DNA of 64,000 nucleotides from positions 132,875,431 to 132,939,430 of the forward strand of contig JACSVZ010000002.1 in NCBI GenBank assembly GCA_014706295.1. Direction: 5' to 3'. The stretch comes from Lycocorax pyrrhopterus obiensis (taxonomy: Eukaryota; Chordata; Aves; Passeriformes; Paradisaeidae). This document shows positions 41,664 through 53,407 of the stretch, piece by piece. The position numbers and the translations under genes are program-made. How positions within the stretch are numbered: the first letter of the stretch is position 1; every line of letters begins with the position of its first letter. A model generated the notes under the pieces. The model ran no database searches, was not told the DNA's origin, and saw only the letters and a list, made by a program, of their open reading frames with translations.

Positions 41664-44600
41664 CCATGCATCAGAATGTGTCTTGATATTGTATTTGCTC
41701 ATGTAGACATAGCTGTGGATAACCAGATATAAACAAATGAAAGAGAAAAATAAAATTGTTTTTCATTAGCAGTGGAATTTTGGGATTCATAGATTGTGTG
41801 AGCATGGCTGAAGAGACACTGCTATGACTAAAACACCATGGAAATGAGAGAAGTTTAATGACAACAGCACAAATTCCTCTGCCAGAAATACAAACAGCGT
41901 GACAACTTACAAAATAAAACTGAAATCTGTGATTTTGTTAGATAAACATGACATCAGTAGATAAAAATATATTTAAACTTTGCTTGGAGAATATTTTTTA
42001 TTGTTATTTCTGGATAGATCCCAGTGCCCACCAGCTGACTCAGATTCTAGTCAGTGAGTTTCGTGCTGACCATTAAAATTAAAGTGTTTCATTAGTGAAT
42101 ATGGTGCCTTTGTAAAATCCTCATTAAGATTTAAAGTATTCCCACCCCATACATTTGCACCCATAAGGAGGGAAATTTATGACCTCATTAAAATGGCGTA
42201 GCTTCCGCTGACATTGTGGAACTCTGAGGCATTCAGAGATTCCACTCTGCCAGCTAGCAGTAACCGTTTGGATGGTAACCATATGGTTATAGAGGCAACC
42301 ATATGATGGTTACAGCCAGCCTGGAAGCCGGGCTGGCTGATGGATGGAGCTGGTTACCTGTGGACTACACAGTGCAGGAAGTTTGAAAGAGCATGATTTA
42401 CAAAATAGATGTGGCAAGTCTCTGCAGTGCTTTGCAGAGCATGGGAGGCCTCAGAAAACCCTGTTTGGTTGTTCTGCACTGAAGTAATGCACAGGACTCT
42501 GGCACAGAGTGTTTTTAATAAATGTAATCTGTGCTCTTAAGAAAACAGGTAACCTAATAGGCACAGAACTTTGCAAAATCACACCATTTTAATATATATT
42601 AACCTTCTACAGGGTATTTCAGAATTACTTGACTGACTTGCAAGACAAATGTCTCTTCAACACTGACATTTGGATTCACCAAGGCTTTTGCCACTTGATG
42701 ATAACATATTACTCTTAAAAGGCAAACATATTGAACAAGACCTGCACTGTCCTCAGCAAACTATGTTCTCTCTAGACACTGCAGTTCTTGAGTTCAGAGA
42801 ACAAGGTACGACAGGTACACACCTTGCTTTCCACCGTGCTGTTTACATGTTTGTCATTGTATATGTTGTTTGCAAAACACGTTTCATCTCAGCAGGATGG
42901 TTTTTGTATTTTTTTTTCTAGAAGAATACAAGCATAAAGATCATGGAGTGCTTTTCTGCAGTATATCCTGTTAAGTAACATCAGCAGACTGCAGCACCAA
43001 CAGAGGTGCAGGACACTGCTCCACAGGCCACTCACGTGCCAATAGTTCTGTACTGGTTTTGTCCTGTCTCTACTGAAGAAGGAATTATTAGGGAAACAAA
43101 TCATGTTTCATGAAATTAGAGTTTCTGAAACTAATTACATTGTGCTCCTCCAAGACATTCTGAAAACCTTCACTGGAGTACACAGGCAGCTGCAATAATA
43201 AGATTTGAGCATATAAATGAATAAATACAGCTGATTTCTAAGCTGATGGGTCTGATGAACTATAAAGGTTACTCTCAGAGACAAAAAGGTGGATGGGGAC
43301 CAAAACAGATAGCATGTATGCATTTATAACAAAAAATCCCCAAATCAAATCAAACAAAACCCTGCCACTTGTCTTTAGTTTTTAAAACTGCTTGATATTT
43401 CTTCCTGTGGGTTTCTTTGTCAAAAACACTTTTTTCCTCAAAAAAGCGTGTAGCTTTTTATTTCTGTGCTGTTGATTTCTCACCCTGATGAAGCATTATG
43501 AAGTAATACTTTTTGCCAAGCTCTAAGACACCTTGTGGTTTGCAGATTGCCTTGTGATCATAAAGATGTGAAATTATTTTAATGAAAACAGAAATAATCT
43601 GCAGTGTAGAGGTTCTCTCTCCAACCTCTTAGCTACTTGTGAGCTGTCTACGTTGTGTTGCTTCATGCTAGCCCATTAAAAACTCCTTTTGTTATTTAGA
43701 AAAATTATGACTTTATTTTGGTTTTGTGGTTTTCTCATAAACATTGGAGGGGAAAGTAAATATATTTTGTTTAAATATGAATAGACAGCTTTCACATGTG
43801 ATTAATATTAGAATTAAAGCAAAAGAGATAGTTACTTTTATAGGTTTCCTTTAAGTTCATTAAAGAAAGCTTAATACAGAAGAGAATGCCAACTGCTGGA
43901 CAAGCAATCCGACTATATTGTATAAGAAACTAAAATTGGTGTCTCTATACATCTGAAAGCATTTTCTGTTTCCAAGAAAAAAAACCCCAACTTTTCAATT
44001 TCTACCTTTAAAAACAATTTTTATGTTAAAATTTCCCAATTTTGTTTTTAGAAATTGAAATTTACTGGGTTTTTGGAAGAGATGTAGTGCAAATAATTTC
44101 TTTCAGCTCTTCAAATCTGTATCCTTTGAAAATGTGCAAGACTTCGAAATTATCTCCACAGGAGATGAATTAGTTAAAGGTAGACTCCCGCTGGCAGAGA
44201 CTGTTAAGACGATGGGAACAGTGGAACCACTTTTTCCTGTATAGGAATACTGGAATTGTGTACCAGTAAATGAGTCCTAAAGTGGGCATGCAAAACAAGC
44301 AGTTCTAGGAGAATCCTGTTTTGCTGATATAACTGCACTTGTGCTAACAACTAGGGAATTCTCCCAGAACAGCTGTGTCAGTCAGCAAAGCTATTTTGGT
44401 ATAAATCTGTACTGTGTACCTCGCTTGATATTTGGGGTGGAGTTGACCTTACAGTAGAAAATGCCAAAAGAAGTGGGAGAATGGAAAAATTTACTGTTAC
44501 CATGTAAGCAGACAGAAAAGTGTACCTGCATTCTCTGTGACTGCTCAGTAGGGGATGCTCAGAAAATCCAAAATGTATGATTTAAATAAAGTAGAATGTA

Positions 44601-44769
44601 GAGAACTTATATCTAACTGCTAGACATAGAAATAATGTAGGAATTATTGTTACATCGTGAAACTTGAAAAAGAGTAGGAGACCACTGAAGGTCAGTGCTG
44701 CATGACCTGGGAGCTATTGCCCTGGGAAGGAGTTCATGATTATGACAAAGTTCATGACAAGTCAGGGAC
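41664..44769. other. RIMS2: RIMS2 intron, no gene recognised
   Basis: AT-rich intronic DNA. The only structure noticed is a cluster of inverted repeats at 42,271-42,339. No exons or named repeats were seen. Confidence 0.5.
42276..42339. repeat. Cluster of inverted repeats
   Basis: TAACCATATGGTTA at 42,276-42,289 is a perfect 14-bp palindrome. AACCATATGATGGTTAC follows at about 42,297-42,313. A 9-bp stem then occurs, CAGCCAGCC (42,313-42,321) against GGCTGGCTG (42,331-42,339), with a 9-base loop. The function is unknown and chance is possible. Confidence 0.8.
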
Positions 44770-45051
44770 AAACTATTTAGCATAGTCTGTTGTGATAGGA
44801 CAAGGGGTGATGGTTTTAAACTGAAATAGAGTAGGTTTAGGTAAGATATAGAGAAAAGGTTTTTTATAAAAAGGGTGGTAAAACTCTGGAACAGGTAGAT
44901 GCCCCAACCCTGGAAACGTTCAAGGTCAGGCTGGATGGGATGGGGCTCTGAGCAACCTGGTTTAGTGGAAGGTGTCCCTGCTCATCACAGGAGCATTGGA
45001 CTAGATGACTTTTAGCTGTCCCTTCCAACCCAAACCATCTATGATTCTTTG
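44770..45051 (+). mobile_element. CR1 LINE 3'-end fragment with internal deletion
   Basis: Sense CR1 3' end: TGTTGTGATAGGACAAGGGG, TTCAAGGTCAGGCTGGATGG, GAGCAACCTGGTTTAGTGGA and CCCTTCCAACCCAAACCATC with a TATGATTC tail. Between ACTCTGGAACAGG and TAGATGCCCC, the usual TTGCCCAGAGA-type segment is missing, about 20 bases compared with the copies near 18.6 and 41.4 kb. Confidence 0.95.
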
Positions 45052-48000
45052 ACCATGATCAAAAAATACTAAGTCAAGAATAGTGAAATTTATAAGATGG
45101 GAATTAGTAAAAACAGCCATTACTTTGTGAAGGACCTTGTAGATTTCTGGAATCTGCCCTGTCCAAGTGCTGGGCTGGAGCTGGCACATGGCCGTCTCCG
45201 TAGGCAATGAGGACAGCCAGCACAGTCCTAACATTTAGCAAATTACGGGCAGTAGCAGCTTGTTACTACATGTTACAAATTTTCATACGTAAACCCTGTT
45301 TTACACTAACTGGGCCGTGCTTTTAATCATCTTTTCAGTGTATTGTTTTAGCTTTACACAAAGGAAAAAAAAGGTTTAATTCAGTAATAATAGCAGTTGT
45401 ATATTCCAGTGATACTTAATCTGGACAAATTACTGGAAATTGCTTGAATAATAACTCAGTTGGAGAATAACATTTCCTCCAACCAACACTGGTATTTATT
45501 TTTCCTTTTGTGTCTTCCTAGAATTAGATAACTGCTGGGTTTTGAAACTGGGTTATTTTTTGGAGTAGGAGACAATTCAGTTAACTCTTTTTTTTAAGGC
45601 CCCTGTCAAGTGTTTCTTCTCTGTTGACCTGTTGGCTGTCTCTGATTAGTGAAGACTGAGGGCATGAGAAGAGGCCAAAACTCAGTGAAATAAAACACTG
45701 TGTATTACACCTCAGTGGGAGGCGTGGGGACTCTCTCTCCTGTTGTAAGAGGAAGCAATTTGCCCCTCTTGTAGTAACACATTGCACAAAGATTTCTTAT
45801 AAGTGGGAAGTCATTAAGAGTTTGAATTATAATTGTAATATGTTAGGCCTAATGGTTGATAGGTGTGGTGCAAGTTAAAGATAATTAAACAGCATAAAAA
45901 GCTCAGCAGCTGAATTATTTTTTCTGAAGATAATCACGAACAAAATAAATCCCTTCTGTAGCAAACAAAAGAAGTCTGTGGGCAATGCTTGACAGGAGAG
46001 GTGCCAAAGAAAAGGGCAAGAACTCCTTTCCAGTCCCATTCCCAGAATACCTTCCTTAACTGCAGGTTAAGGGAGTGTGTTCAGAAAATTGAGATCACCT
46101 TTCCATAGCAACTGCCCTGGAGAATCCTCTCCAAAATGAGCACAAGGGCTCAAGAACTCTTTTATGGCAAAGTGTGCTTTTATCTTGTGTTCAGAAGCTG
46201 AAGTAGGCTTTAGGAATTAATCCATAATATAGGCAATAATAAAAAAATAATCTCCATAAGCATTATTGCATTCTTCTCTCCAGGGAATTCTGACCTCTGG
46301 GTTCAATACATAGAAGTGGAAATGGGAAGTGAAGAAATTTCATTTTTGTTTTCTTTTTCTTCCCTTGAAAAAAGGTATGGTTTCTTGAAGGAATCATCAA
46401 ATCATTATTTTTCCAAAGCATCCCCATTTAAAGTCTAATAATTTGTGTTTACTTGAAGCACGCTTGCTGAAATACACCCAGTTAGAGCCGAAACATGGAA
46501 AAACATGGGGAATACATTAATTGCCATAATATTTTTTAAATTACCACACATGGTATATCTATATAAAAAGAGAAAGATACATTTATTAGATTCAGAATCC
46601 TATTGTTGGCTGGCTGTATTTAGAGTAGTTTGAGACTGAATATCTAGTGCCATAAATTCATCTTCTGGTAATTTTCAGGGAATACAACTAGTAAGCAATT
46701 GCTTCCATAATTCTTTAGATGAGCCACCAAAATATTTTATAATAAATGCAACCCTACAAATAGACTTTCCTCAGGACAGTACATACATTTATAGAAGATG
46801 TTTGACCTTGTTCTGTTTGACCTGGATTCCTACAACATAGTTTCTTTCAGCAAACTATGAAAATGTTAGAGAAATATCGTACCTGGGAGTCTCTTGCTTT
46901 GTCTTCACATTTAGCATTGAGATGTGAATTTGGATGCAGTTCCTTTAACAGGAATTTGATCCATTTCCACCTGGTGACACAAATCAATGAGTATCAGTTA
47001 AAATTTAAACAATCAGCAAAATAACTGGGGGATGTTGTCAATGTCAGGGTAGTAAACTTGTTTTCTGCAGTTCAGGATGTGTCTAGATTGCCATCAATTA
47101 GATTATTTGTATAATGCAATCATTAGAAACTGAGGACAGCCTCCCCAAATACAATGAGAATTTATGGATTTCTCATCTCAGTTCTTTGTGTCTGTTTTCA
47201 TTCTCCCATTTAAACATTTATCTTAAAGAAAGAAAATTAGGACAGAAGCATATTGAGGATGCTTGGATGAGATGGTGATCCAGTGTTTTGCTACAGATTT
47301 TCTGCATGGGTGCCTAGTATCCCAATGTCTATTTGGGGTAATTGGTGTCTGACCACAGACTGTTGAGGTTTTAAAGTGCTTTTCTTGGTAGAGGCTGATT
47401 TTATCAATGACAGTAACAGGTTTTTTATATACTGTGCAATACTAGGAAAAACATTAACTTGTGTTAGTGGCTGTGGCTGCCAGGTCTGGTTCTGTGCTGA
47501 GGGGCTGAGAGATGCTGGGGCTCTGGCGCTGTGGGACAGCCACACCTGTGCAGCCAAATTCCCACTGAGGCTGCATGTAACCAATGAAGCGCCCCGTTAG
47601 TGTCTTGTTTGGTCCAGTGTGCCATCAGGGCCCTGTGTCACAGGCAGACTTCCAGCTTCTGCTGAGGTCAGAGCTTAGGGGGAGGTGGTGGACGAGCTTA
47701 TTTTCTTATTTGGGAAGGAAAACAAGTGCAGACTGCTTTAAAGCATCCTGGCTCCTAAGCAGGTATTATTTCTTCTACAAGAGATTTCTCCTACTCTTCT
47801 AAGGGAAGTACTTACACAAGAATATTTATAAATGTGAGTGAAAGTAGATGAAACAGATGTTCCAAATCAGTTGCTCTCCTTTGAATATGTATTCTACAGT
47901 TTATCTATATTTTTGTAAACATCTCCAAGTCACCCAACTGTTGTTTTGCCTTTTCCTGCATTCTCAATGCCTTTTCAGTTTTATTCAGCTGTTTTCATGA

Positions 48001-49654
48001 AAGCAATCAGTAGTTCATCTGAAATGTAATGAACATTAACTCATTTTTATTATCCAACTTCTCAAAAGCAGTAATGAATTATTATTTAATGGACATTTAC
48101 TTTTCTGCCATATCTTACACTCATAAAAATGTTGAAGGAAGTTATTTTGTCTGCTTTAGTGTTTATAGATAGAAAATTCTATAGTCACCAAGTCTTTTAA
48201 AAATATCCTTAGCAATTACTTCAACACATTTTATTGGGTTTTGCCAATTACATGATTTTGTATATTAGACATTTATTATTATTACTACCATTTCACTTTA
48301 TTTTAGAGTTGTTTGCTTTATAGTATTTTAGTAATGTCTTTTTAGAGTAAAGTGTGAACAGGAAAAGTTCACTCTGCCACTTGAATATATTTTAATGGGA
48401 TGTAATGCAAAGGGTCATTTTAGGGGAAATGCAGGCTAACCAGGTGTCCAGCACAGACCTCAGCAGGTCTCTGCCATCATGGAGTGCCCATGGGCCTGCC
48501 TGTGGCATGCAAGAGAGGTGTCTGTCTGTCTTGGCAGCTCACCTTCTTGTTAATCTGTAAAACATCACAGATATGTTGGGAGGTGACAAACTTGGGCATG
48601 TGGCCAGAGAAACATAACGAGCAACTAAATACACATTTTGGAGCATGACCTGAATGAGACATCTAAAAGATGTCAGAGCCTAGAGAAGTTGCCCTGGGCA
48701 TCTTTTCTAGCCAGTACAGAGGAAAAAAAGGATTGTTGTTCTTCTAAAATAACTTCCTATGATGCCACATGAAACATGCTTTATTAGATTATAGTTATCT
48801 AGAAATCAAATTATTGTGCAAATTGTAAAAATAGCTGTAAAAACTCACTGCTTTGCTGTAGATTGAGTGATGATGGTTCCATCCCTGAATGCTAAAGTTC
48901 CGACTAGTTTTCATTCCTCGGCAAATTATGTCAGTGGTAGTGTTGGGTGGTTTTAATGTCTTATTGTTATCCTTTTCAAACATCAACTCAATGAAATATA
49001 CTTCAGGGGTGTGAAGTGTATTTCACTCTACTCACTTTCTTTGTGAAGAGTTTCAGTTCCCTTCAAACCATCATTCTGTCTGCAAAGTTTGTTAGATCAG
49101 ACCCTAAATATTATTTACCATTGTTTTGAGATAATTATTTTTTTATTTGAAAGAAAACTGACCATACCCCCTGCCCTGCATTTACTATCATTGCTGTTTA
49201 AAGGGTCAGTAAGGAAACAACAACTATGTGCGAGGTTTGATAGCACTTTTGCACTGTCGTGAACTGCAGTGGATTAAGTTACTGATGCTGCAAAAGATTG
49301 CTACAGTAGCCAGTACCTCTTTTTAATCATGTCCAGTGCTTTAATTTCTTAGCATTTTAGGGGGAAGGTTGCCAATTGCTATACACTCAATTAATGTAAC
49401 ATACTGGATAAAAGAAAAAAAAGGGTAACATTAAATAGTGTTGAGGAAGATATGGAAGTAAGATTGGATAAAACCCCCAAAATTATGTGTTGTAGCTATA
49501 AGCAAATCCTGTGAAGTCAAAAAAGGTGCACTCATGTTTGCTAAAGAGGCAGATGTGCCTTAGAGAAATACAGCTTGGCTTAAAGTGCAGGAGAGGTAAA
49601 GGATTTGACTGTGGCTTGCAGGGCCAGTTCCTCAAGAGATGATGGGTCACTGAC
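45052..49654. other. RIMS2: RIMS2 intron, no feature recognised
   Basis: About 4.6 kb of AT-rich sequence. A locally GC-richer patch at 47,470-47,690 has no recognised content. No gene, RNA or named repeat was recognised. Confidence 0.5.
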
Positions 49655-49885
49655 AGAAGCAGAAGCAAACGGGCACAAGCTCACACACAGGAAGTTCACG
49701 CTGAACATCAGGAAACATTTTTTCACTGTGAGGGTGAGTGAGCATCGGTGAGTGAGGCTGCCCAGAGAGGCTGTGAGTCTCCATCCTTGGAGATACTCAA
49801 AACCATCTGGCCCCAGTCAGGGCAGCTGGCTCTATGTGACCCTGCCTCGTGACCCAGGGACCCCTTCCCACCTCAGCCTTTCTCT
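49655..49885 (+). mobile_element. CR1 LINE fragment abutting the CpG island
   Basis: Sense CR1 sequence of a different subfamily from the copies near 41 and 45 kb: AGCAAACGGGCACAAGCTCA, CACAGGAAGTTCACGCTGAA, TTTTTTCACTGTGAGGGTGA, GCCCAGAGAGGCTGTGAGTC and CTTGGAGATACTCAAAACCA, ending near CCCTTCCCACCTCAGCC. Its 3' end is degenerate. It stops about 20-30 bases before the CpG-rich sequence of the RIM2-gamma promoter. Confidence 0.9.
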
Positions 49886-49899
49886 GGTCCAGTGGTTCA

Positions 49900-50920
49900 T
49901 TCCCTTTCTTTCCGGACGCCACCCGAGAGCAGACTCCCGCCCGTCGGCTGCAGGTGTGTCCTGCCGGCTAGGAGCGGGGGCAGCGCTGACCAGCCCCGCT
50001 CCCCGCCGGGGCTGCTGCTGCCTTCTCCGGTCCGTGCCGAGCCACGGGGCCGCCCCTTCTACGGCCTCCCCCCGCCTCCAGCACCGCTGTGAGCCCCCGG
50101 CCAGCCCCGGCGCGCCCCTCCCGCCTCCTGCCGCGCAGGGGCCGATCGCCAGCCCAGCGGGGACCGGGCGGAGAACAAAGTCTGCGGGCGGTGCCTGCGG
50201 GACGTCCCGCCGCTACCGGCCGGCGCCGTGCCCCGGTCCTGCCTCCGGCGCGCTCGGTATTTACAGACGCCGCGTTCGGGCCGTCCCGCCCGCGAGTCTC
50301 GCACGACGGCGCCGTCCCGCTCCGCCCGCCCCGGAGCCCCGCGCCGCCGGCTGACTGCTCGCCCCGCTGGTAGGCGGCTCCGTGCCGGCTGCGGCGGCCC
50401 GCCCCGAGAGCAGCGGCGGAGGCAGCGGGGCAGAGCCGGGCACAGCGGGGCAGAGCCGAGCTCCGCGGCGCGCAGCCCGCCCAGCGCTCGCCGCCGCCCT
50501 CAGCCCCCGCGGAGGGCCGGGCTGGGCTCGGCCCCGCGCCCGCTGCCGCCGCTCCGCTCCGCGCCGCCGCCGCCAAGACGCCGCGCTTCTTGTACCGCGC
50601 CAAAGGCGGGTGCCGCTCGGCCAAGATGGGCCGGCAGACGGCGGCCGGCGGGCGCGCCATGCAGCGGTCGCAGAGCCGGAGCAGCCTCTCCGCCTCCTTC
50701 GAGGCGCTGGCGGTGTACTTTCCCTGCATGAACTCCCTGGAGGAGGAGGACGGAGGTGAGGGGCCGGGGCAGGGTCGCGGCAGGTGTGCGCGGGGACCGC
50801 GGGCGCTCCGGGCCACTCCAGGGGCGGCCCGGGCTGGGCTCGGCGGTGGCCGCCCGCCGGGAAGGGCCGGGGGTCGGTGCTGGACGAGGAGCTGGATGGG
50901 GGAACGCGAGTGACTTGGGC
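49900..50920 (+). promoter_or_regulatory. RIMS2: CpG-island promoter of the RIM2-gamma transcript
   Basis: This is the only stretch in the window with dense CpG dinucleotides and very high GC, against an AT-rich background. It surrounds the alternative first exon. Multiple CCGCCC/GGGCGG (Sp1-type) boxes are visible, for example near 50,051, 50,170, 50,187, 50,290, 50,325, 50,397 and 50,477. No TATA box is evident. GCGCCAAA at 50,597-50,604 resembles an E2F site, and CCAAGATGGG at the start codon resembles a YY1 site. A 16-base unit CAGCGGGGCAGAGCCG occurs twice with 20-base spacing (50,423-50,438 and 50,443-50,458). The transcription start is not determinable from sequence. Long open frames on both strands here are a by-product of GC richness. 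Confidence 0.85.
50626..50755 (+). CDS. RIMS2: RIMS2 alternative first coding exon (RIM2-gamma N-terminus)
   Basis: This encodes the 43-codon start of the short RIM2-gamma isoform, which lacks the zinc-finger/Rab3-binding, PDZ and C2A regions of full-length RIM2 and keeps only the C-terminal C2B domain. The protein begins MGRQTAAGGRA and continues MQRSQSRSSLSASFEAL, AVYFPCMNS and LEEEDG. The segment from MQRSQS to LEEED closely resembles the N-terminus of the paralogue RIMS4 (MERSQSRLSLSASFEALAI, from memory) and is the known gamma-specific sequence. The ATG at 50,626 has A at -3 and G at +4, a strong context. A second in-frame ATG lies at 50,659 with G at -3. The exon ends GGAG|GTGAGG, a near-consensus donor, after codon base 1. 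The upstream linker exon ends in the same phase, so both can join the same C2B exon beyond the window. Confidence 0.9.
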
Positions 50921-53407
50921 TGAGAGAGAGATTGGTAGCACGGTGCTTGTAGCTGGAGAGTGAGGTGTGATTTAACAGATGCTGTTTATCGTTACACTGG
51001 GAATGAAGTTACTAGCTGAAGTTTAGTTATGTTGGGGAGAAAAACAAAGGATAGAGGGTCTTTCCATTCGTTCCATTTTCTGCTCATTCGTACGAAAAAC
51101 CATACTTCCTCGCAGGTGGTTTTCTAACAATCTTCGGGCTTGTTCAGGTATCCCTTGCCTGCCATTACAACATAATTTACACAGAACACCAGAGTTGAGC
51201 AGTTACATACTGGCCCCGAGTAACCTTTCCTTAGGGGCAGCAGTGTATGTGGAGGGCTATGTACAAACAGACCTTGCAGGTTTCACTCATGGTTAATCTC
51301 TACTCATAAAAGTAAGTCCAACCAGTAAAGAACGTGTGTAATTTTCATGTCTTTGTTGTAGGACCAGAACTTGAAATAACAAGAGAAATGCAATGGATTT
51401 TCAGTGTAGCTATGCCCCCCAAAACGATTTGCTATTGGGAATGTGTGTAGCAAATGTACATGTATAGTTAAGCATGGCACCAGACTCTATCCAGGATGGA
51501 ACTTGTATGTTGAGTTTGTTTTGAGTATATTGGTTTCATACAGAAAATAATCTGGTGTGTTTAAATATGTTTATGTATAGAGTGAACTGATGGGTTTTCC
51601 CTTGTTTATCACAACTAATTCAAGATTTTTAATTTCATCAAGATTAATAGAGCAAATTGCACCTTCAATAGATTTGAACACTATGAAACAGAGATACCAG
51701 TGTCCAATGCTGCTACGCAAACGTGTCAGCTATGTGTGTACACCATTCATGATGTATTTAAAATATCTTATTCATTTATCACCTTCCACATTTCAGGCTG
51801 AGAGTACAGTGGCTAATGTGTGTCCCCAATCTTTGTGTGTTTTGATTTATCTTTTCATGTGCAACAGTCCCTGAGTTTTTTTCTCCAAAGCGTCTCTCAT
51901 TTCTGGTGTGAATGCCTAGGCGTGGTCCCTCACCTTTTCCCTCCTCTTCCTCTGCGGTTGGCCAGATTGTCCCTTTCAGTGGAAAGGAAGTGGCTGCCTC
52001 CCTGGGGCAAACTGTGCTGTCCTTCAGTACTCTCATCTGCTCCCTGCCTTGAACAATGAAGTGAACTGCAAAATATTGCCAGTAGACTGCAGGGTAGGCT
52101 TCACATGGCATTTTTAATACTCTTGATGTGCTAATAAAGACTATGGCTGAAAGCATTCACGGAAAATATCATAAATTATCCTAAACATGTTTAGGTATTC
52201 TTTAAAGATTATTTTTCTTTATCATTCCAGAAGTGTTTTCTTTTCAGTCCTGAATTTTAGCTACAATAATTGCATTAATCCTTTGTTAAATCAGAGTATT
52301 GATTTGTTTTGTTCTACTTGGTTTTCTTTACTTCTCTAGGAAGCATTTAACTTATTCCTTGGTGGAATCTGTGTTTGTTTAAAACTGTTCACTAGTTCAA
52401 AGAAGTATAAAGTACATGGAAGTCAATAGAGAAATATCTGTAAATTTAAGGGTAATTGTAATGTTTTATTTTGTGCTGGCAAATTATTTAAGCAGAAGTG
52501 TTAAAAGATTGTATACTGATCCACATGTTGTCACAGATTGTGTTGATTTATGTTATCTGATCCTGTTTAGATGTAGGCTACACTTGAAAATGCATTTCAT
52601 TAATTCTTATGAAAAAATAGAAATGTAATAGCTGTGCAGTTTTTATGGATTTGAGTTTCTCATACCTCGATTTAGACGTACCAGGTTACAGAGGGAATGG
52701 CAGGCATGACAGCTAAGATCATTTCCCAAGTGTTCTCACTGAGATTAGAAAGAAAAAATTGTGATGTGTTTTTTGGATGGCAAGTCTCTTCTGCACTCAA
52801 ATTGGAATTTGTTGTCTTATGAGTGTTTATGCAATTATATTAATGTAACATAATTAAAGTGGGTGTGGTTCATGCACTCCCATGTCCACATACATAATGC
52901 TCTTTTAGAGTTTAATCTGAAAAAAGATCGATGTCAAACCTACTTCATAAGTTAACTATCCTCAAGATGTAGGTATTTCTGTATGTGGTGGATAGCTTAA
53001 AAAAAAGATAACCTGCTACAAGGGTGCTTATCTTTTTTTTTTTGTTTTGTTACATTTCACAATCATATTTTTAATACAAATATAGAAATTCTGATCTGTT
53101 GAGGCATTTATTTGAGATACTCTCTTGAAGACTTATTAACTGCTGAAATGAATAATACACTGGTCCAGAGATGTATCTTTCAGTAGGAAAGAATATGAGT
53201 ACTGTCAAGTTCAGTAGTAATGTAGTAGTAACTCAATACAACATAATAATTTTTGAAGCTATTTTTGAACATGATGATGAAGAAGATCCCTTTACAGGTC
53301 AACTGATAAAAGAAAGAGGCCTCTTAAGCCTTGGCATCCAAGCTGTGATGTACTGAACAAGTGGGCTGTGGAAAGGCTGCTGTTTTCTGTTGGTAGCCAT
53401 GAAGTTG
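50756..53407. other. RIMS2: RIMS2 intron after gamma exon
   Basis: The first 160 bases are the GC-rich tail of the CpG island, with several runs of three or four G on the + strand (for example 50,760-50,775). After that, ordinary AT-rich intron with a T run near 53,033-53,043. No further exon was recognised. Confidence 0.6.

Noticed and set aside
49752..50354. 200-codon + strand open frame upstream of the gamma exon
   Set aside because: It starts inside the CR1 fragment and runs into the GC-rich promoter; Pro/Ala/Arg-rich, with no recognisable domain.
49968..50816. 282-codon minus-strand open frame through the CpG island
   Set aside because: Low-complexity Arg/Ala/Gly/Pro composition typical of any frame read through very GC-rich DNA. 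Several overlapping frames on both strands are equally long, and the true coding exon lies on the other strand.
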